From the NCBI GenBank assembly GCA_010279815.1, contig QEOQ01000253.1, forward strand, positions 645,977 through 709,976: 64,000 nucleotides of DNA, given 5' to 3'. The position numbers and the translations under genes are program-made. The notes under the pieces are model-generated. The model had not been told where the DNA came from and did not search any database. It worked only from the letters and a program-made list of their open reading frames with translations. Below, one piece after another: positions 58,561 to 64,000 of the stretch (within the stretch, counting starts at the first letter, position 1; every line of letters begins with the position of its first letter). This DNA is from Brachionus plicatilis (taxonomy: Eukaryota > Rotifera > Eurotatoria > Ploima > Brachionidae).

Positions 58561-61036
58561 TTTATAATTTATAATTTATATTTTTGTAGCAATTTACGAT
58601 ATGTCTGACAATTCTTGCTTTATATTTTAATAACAATTATTGTACAATTAGATTTAATTCTCAAATCAATAATTTGTAATCAATAAAACGTTTGAAACTC
58701 AAAAATAGTAAAAAGTAGAAAAAAGTTAGTAAGCAATATTCAAAAAAACACAAAGCAATTCTATAATTATAAATTGGTTTTTAAAAATGAACAACATAAA
58801 AATAATTTTACTAAATCTTGAGATAATTTTGTCGAAACAATCTTTAATTTGATAAAAAAGTAAAAAAAAAAACAGATTTATTTTCTTTAATTTTAATCAA
58901 TTTTAAATAATAATTATAATAAATATATTATAGGATTTCGAAATAGATGATGTTGTAAAAGAGAAAAAATGTTTTTAATTTTTGGAACAACAAACGAAAG
59001 AGAGAAAAGCCTCATTGCAAGCAACAACAAAATAGAAAATATTGAAAAATTTGACTTGATTTCGAAATATTTTGAATCACTCAAAAGGAAAATCAAATAT
59101 TAGAAGTTTTTCAGATTGGTTCTTTGAACATAAAGCCAGAAAGTTTTATGATCTGTTTGTGAGACTAAATTTAAAAAAGAAAGATAAGTTAGATAGGTGT
59201 TATACGACCAATGATATAAGGGAATTTCACCACAAAAAAAAAATCCCGAAATCTAAAAATAGTTTGACCGAGATATTTAGCTTTTTAGAGGAGATGGCAA
59301 ATGGTCAAATAAACAATGAACCAATCTGTTGATCAAGTTTCTAAGTTGTACAAAAAATCTGAAGTTAAAGCAAATGAATAGAATATGTAAAGACAAACGA
59401 AACAAGAAAAAAAGTTAGAGAAATTTTTTAAAAATTGGCCTGAAATGGAGATTAGAAGCAATGAAAAAATTATAACTTTAATTTGATTAATTGTAACTGT
59501 AATGTCCGTTTAAGTTAGTAAAATACATATTAACATTTAAAATTATAAAATTATAAATTTAAAAAATAAATTTTTTAAAAGTCTCTTCTTATGTGATTCG
59601 GACTTAAATGAAGGCCGAACCGAATAAACTAATAAGTTTAGATTTTTATCTTGTGTGAAAGCTGATAAAATTTAGTACTTGAAAAATGGTGGGGGATAAG
59701 AATAGAATTTCTTGGGGAGATAAGTATGGGTCCGTGTTTTATTTTAAAACTGGTGGTCCGTGTTTTAGTAATAACCTTGTAGTTTAATTTTGGCTTCAAT
59801 GGAATGAAAGAGAAGTGTATTTATCAGCTTGTGGGCCTCAAGCTTGAAGATGAAGGAACGCGATCTCGGCATCATCATCACAGACATCTCAGACATCACA
59901 GACATCACATGATCTTAAGTCAGCTGCAAGAGCAACGATGGTGACTAGTCGAACACGACTCACATTTAAAAAATTTTCGCTAGTGTAAGTTGACCTTCCT
60001 CTTAAATTTTCTATTTGACATAATATGGATTTTTTAGGAGTAGCCAAGAATCTATATCGACGAAAGGTTATCGATGTCCTGGAGCAAGTTCAGCGAACAT
60101 TTCGAAAATGTATTTTAACTGAAATCAAAGTCCTAATTATGATTATCCGCACAGCATGAAATTTTTTTTAATCCTAAATCCAAAACTAATTGAATTATAT
60201 TATATAAAATATCCTGAATCAAAATGTGATAGTTTTGCATTAAATGTAAAGAGACATTATTTTTATTAAACTAATATTATAAAATCAATTAATTGCAAAA
60301 TATGATGCTAAATAAATTTAATTAGGATTAAATTTGTTTATTAAAAGTATCAGATATAATTAATGTCTAAATAATAAGATTAAATTAATCAGGAATTTTC
60401 AAAAATTAATTACCTCATCTAATAATTTAGTGCTGATTTAAAGTTAAAATTAAGTTTTAATCACGTAAATTTTAATTTTTGAATGAATTTGTTAACCATG
60501 TGAACCATGATTTAAAATTTTAGTAAAATTTTCAGAAATTCAAATATATTTTTATTTTTTAAGAAACTTATTAATATTAAAATCATTTTAATATTAAATT
60601 AATATTGATTGTAGAGATTTAATTATATGATAGAGAAATTTGATTTAAAAAAGACCTTTATGACGATCCAATCAAAATATTTAGTGGAGAAGCTTTAATT
60701 CATTTTAAATTTTAGTTCTTTTTTTATCAAAGATTTAAAGAGATAGTAAATTTTTGATATGTCCAAAATTTTTAATTTTCTATGACATCATTTTTAAAAA
60801 ATGAAGATTTTTAAAAATTGATTGCAATTGTAATTTAGATAATTTTTCTAAACATTAAAAGGAAACAATTTTATATTAATTAAGTCTGGATGCTATTTTG
60901 TTTAAAATTAATTGCAGTTATAATTTAGAAATTATTTTAAAACATAAAAAGGAAATAAAATTCTTTTATTGAAAATAATCAAAAATCTAAAATTTATATA
61001 CAAAGATAAAAAACGTTTTTATATTTTTAATCAAAA
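58561..61036. other. Gene-poor region with two doubtful coding traces
   Basis: Besides the open frame at 59072-59332, a G+C-richer patch at 59690-60130 contains ATGAAGGAACGCGATCTCGG (reads ERDLGIII, like a CR1 RT motif) and repeated CATCACAGA words, possibly a LINE scrap. Otherwise A/T-rich. Confidence 0.4.
58968..59332 (+). pseudogene. Possible broken ORF, unknown
   Basis: Two overlapping frames, 58968-59102 and 59072-59332, look like one ORF broken by a frame change near 59095. The second gives DWFFEHKARKFYDLFVRLN and later SLTEIFSFLEEMANGQ, and stops are frequent afterwards. A transposase or other mobile origin is possible; I cannot assign a family. Confidence 0.25.
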
Positions 61037-62291
61037 ATGTTTCTTCATCATTTAATTCACAAAATGTCTTCTTCAAATTTGAGCATTTTTTATTTGAATG
61101 AATCATTCGATTCCGCAATTAGTTACGGCGGGATCAGCTTCATCCAACATGATCTTGTACTTTACATAGCTTTTTTAGTCTTAAATTATTTTGGAATATG
61201 CTTTGGCTTTTTAGGTAATTTTAATTAATTTAAAACCTTTCATTTTACATCTTTTTCCCAAGGTAACTTACTCACAATATTGACCATCATTTTTAACAAA
61301 GAACTTAATGCACCCAGCTATTGGATCATTGTAAACCTAAGCATTGCCGATTTACTAATCAGCTCATTAATTAATAGTTTTTATACAATCGGTAATTTAA
61401 TAACTATTTAAACTAATTTAATAAAATTATTGTAATCAGGAGTTTTGGCTGGAGAAGACTTTTTTCTCAACAGAAAACCATTGTGCACAATTATTGGATT
61501 TTTGTGCTTAATATTTTGTGGCTCTTCTCTTCTAAACATTGCTCTTTTGGCACTAAATCGGTAATTTTTTTATCAAAAAAATTTAAAAAAATAATAATAA
61601 ATTTTATTCAATAAAATGATTGTAAATTTAGATACATCAAAATATGTCACGATCATTTGTATTCAAAAATTTTCAGCAAAAAAAAAACAATTTTTCTTTG
61701 TATTTTGCCATGGCTTGGTGGAATAACTCTTGGAACACCGAATCTTTCGGGTTTAATATTTTATTATTACTAATTAAATAAAGATAAAATTTAAATAAAA
61801 ATCAAGGATGGGGAGGCTATGACTATGATAAAAAAGTTTTATCTTGTATTACCGACAGAACCCAGAGTCAAGAATTCGGATTCTTTTTCATATTTTGCTA
61901 CGTGTTGACACCATGCATTTGCATTTTTGTTTGCTACTTAAAAATATTTTTTTTTGTATCAAAATATAGTGGAAAAATTGGCTGTAATTCCCATAAAAAG
62001 CAAATTCAGCTTGCCAAGAGCCTTTTTGCTTCATTTATTACCTATTTTTTTTGCTGGATACCATTTGGTTTTATTTATATAATCGATCATAATGATATGC
62101 TTCATCCAGCAGCTATGGTTATTACAACTGCCTTTGCTCACATCAATTCTTCAGTTAATATTATTTATTATGCCTATTTTAGTTCGACATTGCGACGAGG
62201 CTATTACATGTTTATTGTTTCACTGTTACCTTCTAGTTTCAATTTAGTCAAAAGCTTTAAAATTTCCCACACGACTCATGCAGGAAGCTAG
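61037..62291 (+). CDS. Melatonin-receptor-like GPCR, copy 2
   Basis: Exons 61037-61214, 61263-61391, 61440-61560, 61632-61750 and 61807-62291. Each has the same length as its partner in copy 1, giving again 343 aa. It has the same hallmarks: NRYIKICH after TM3, TPNLSG, the YDYDKKVLSC loop cysteine and FFCWIPFG. TM7 reads NSSVNIIYYAYF, so the proline of NPxxY is isoleucine here and alanine in copy 1. Exon 1 is clearly diverged (MSSSNLSIFYLN in place of ISNSNSNIFNLN), whereas exons 3-5 and intron 3 are nearly identical to copy 1. No frameshift or missing splice site is seen, so both copies look functional. Confidence 0.82.
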
Positions 62292-62605
62292 CTGATAATC
62301 AACATAAATTCATAAATTTTTTTTTTTAAATAATAAATTGTGCAATAAATCTCCCTTTATAATTTAAAGAATATGATTATGATTATCAAAAAAATCCACA
62401 ACTCTGTTAAATAGAAAAAAAAACCTTACTTAATAAATTCTTCAGAATTTAAAATTTTGAAATAAATCTATGACACCATCTCAAAGTTGACTGTGACTCT
62501 AACTTTTGCAAAATTTTGAGTTAATTTTTGACCTTTCACCAATTCTGTTCCGATCCATGCGTCCCTTTCTCGGACAGTTGCATTCTTTCATGTTGATTCA
62601 TTATA

Positions 62606-62851
62606 TCACATTATCACCACATGATTTCCTTCTCTTTTGTAGCTTATTACACTTATAATATTCTGCCTAATTGATACAAACTTGTTTTTATTTAGATTAT
62701 TTATTTTTTTGTCTCTATTAGTGCTGGAAAAAGCGATGTGATCTTTAAAGCGTTTCCAAAAATGATATTTTTTCATTTGTGGTTTATTTTGTAAGTATTT
62801 TGCCAATTCTAAAAGATTCTTTTTGACATAAAGACCAAAAAGAAAAGACAT
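62606..62851 (-). CDS. Doubtful small ORF, 81 codons from its first ATG
   Basis: It begins MSFLFGLYVKKNLLELAKYL, with one short hydrophobic start followed by a basic region. No family, splice signals or poly(A) support recognised. Confidence 0.2.
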   Translation of the reverse strand: MSFLFGLYVKKNLLELAKYLQNKPQMKKYHFWKRFKDHIAFSSTNRDKKINNLNKNKFVSIRQNIISVISYKREGNHVVIM

Positions 62852-63466
62852 GGCCAATCCAACTAACACTCAATTTGCAAACACTAGACTCTATCTAATG
62901 ACTTCAAATAACTAAAAATACATTAATGCCAATGAGATCTACTTTGAATTTTTCATTAACAATCGTCTCTCAATTTTTGCTAGAAATTAGATTTATCAAC
63001 TCTTCACTCTACTGTCATATCTCTTTCTTGTATAGTTTTATTAAAGATCTGATGCAGTTGAAGTATCCAATACTTTTGTATAACCTCAAAACAACTCTTT
63101 AACACATGTTGTGTTACCTGATTGTATAAAACATTAGTACTATTCATTGTCATTTTGAGATAATTGTTTCATTATATACAAAAGTCTATTCAGCACTAAT
63201 GAAAATGATAATACATTCTTATAACATAATCAGATAAAGAAAAATAACTGATCAATGTACATCACTCTTTGTCATCTAATTGACTTCGACATCACTTCAA
63301 AATTTTGTTAACTGGGCATTAGAAGTTTAATATTTTTTTCTTAAAAAATGTTATATAGAATTACACTAATACCACATAAAAAAGATTGGGCAAAGCTTAG
63401 ATATGTTAAATGAGAGACAAATTTTGAAGATTTAGTTTCAATACTGATTTTCATCATTTAGGTTGG

Positions 63467-63595
63467 TATTGTGAAATTCAAATAAAAATTGGACACAAAT
63501 TCTTGCTTTTTGAAGAATTAAAATTAAAGTTAATAAAAAATACTTAAAAAAATACTGTAAGTTGCACTTTGTTGAACCATTATCACCTAAAATAA
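63467..63595. repeat. Solo arm of the LENG8-intron foldback family
   Basis: GGTATTGTGAAATTCAAAT and later TTGCACTTTGTTGAACC match the left arm at 38567-38705 in order and spacing. The opposite arm is not seen before the next repeat. Confidence 0.6.
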
Positions 63596-63645
63596 TATCA
63601 TTATTTTCTTTTTTTTCAGTAAATTAAACCATTAATCAACTTAAA

Positions 63646-63760
63646 TCAGAGTTGGTCAAAAGTCAAAATTTAAAGTCAGAACCGTTAAAAGTCAAAGTCA
63701 AAGACAGACTTTGACTTTGAAATTTTTTTTTAATTTAAAGTCTCGACTTGGACTTTAATT
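63646..63760. repeat. AAGTC-rich repeat, copy 5
   Basis: CAGAGTTGGTCAAAAGTCAA opens the copy, followed by repeated AAAGTCAAAGTC/GACTTTGACTT words and TCTCGACTTGGACTTTAA. The same order as copy 1 suggests one family. Confidence 0.55.
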
Positions 63761-64000
63761 TTAATTCATCAAAAAAGCAAAAAGAGTTTTCTGTTCATTT
63801 GTGACACCCATAATATTTTTTAAGGTATGAAGTGGCATCGCTGTGTGGTTTGAGCATTTTAATTTGGACATATAAACGGACATATTATGTTCCTATGTAA
63901 AAAACAATATTATGAAATAATGTCTAATAAATTAAACTTTTTAGTTTGTGTTTTATTAAAAAGACAAAAGAGGTTAGTCGAATGTTTACAATTAGTAGCA

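Larger units (their letters stand above)
62292..64000. other. Downstream region with repeats
   Basis: It contains one doubtful small ORF (62606-62851, minus), a solo arm of the foldback family of LENG8 intron 3 (63467-63595) and an AAGTC-family copy (63646-63760). No further gene is supported. Confidence 0.5.

Overview
This is a very AT-rich animal nuclear DNA window. It has intron-containing genes with GT..AG splice sites, many introns of only 45-80 bp, three tRNA-Gln genes, and dense transposon debris. Nothing is prokaryotic. The protein set (ATM, LENG8, NKAIN, a cationic amino acid transporter, melatonin-receptor-like GPCRs), the base composition and the small introns fit a small-genome lophotrochozoan or gnathiferan, for example a monogonont rotifer. 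That placement is inference only.

Layout. 1-4.8 kb: intergenic, with a decayed CR1/L2-like LINE 3' end (1.37-2.3 kb), a retroposon-like GC-rich block (3.3-3.6 kb) and tRNA-Gln 1. 5.0-5.8 kb: a small three-exon gene, weakly Borealin-like. 6.95-27.5 kb, minus strand: a complete ATM kinase gene. I resolve 17 exons whose phases all join, giving 3041 codons plus stop. Its introns carry foldback elements and, in the 6.9-kb intron 9, a nearly full-length two-ORF LINE in antisense orientation (14.05-18.6 kb). 28.1-28.7 kb: a single-exon orphan gene. 30.2-31.3 kb, minus: an NKAIN gene (6 exons, 260 aa). 32 kb: two tRNA-Gln genes in inverted orientation. 32.3-36.5 kb: gene-free repeats. 36.5-40.9 kb: LENG8 (7 exons, 719 aa). 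41-45 kb: gene-poor, with a pogo/Tigger transposon remnant and LINE tails. 45.1-45.9 kb: an orphan three-exon gene. 46.4-47.6 kb: melatonin-receptor-like GPCR copy 1. 47.8-48.2 kb: a MITE with a 9-bp target duplication. 48.8-52.2 kb, minus: an SLC7 cationic amino acid transporter (8 exons, 629 aa). 53-58.6 kb: a transposon graveyard (GC-rich foldback element, two LINE remnants, an LTR-retrotransposon 3' end). 61.0-62.3 kb: GPCR copy 2, with the same 343-aa length and exon structure as copy 1.

The genes look like independent metazoan loci, not a pathway cluster. The two GPCRs are a recent duplication with patchy identity that suggests gene conversion. Most of the remaining DNA is explained by families of short inverted-repeat elements, several with more than one copy in this window. 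I see no clear candidate for a wholly new biological system. The most notable signals are the GPCR pair, the C-terminal domain shared by two divergent LINEs, and the GC-rich foldback element.
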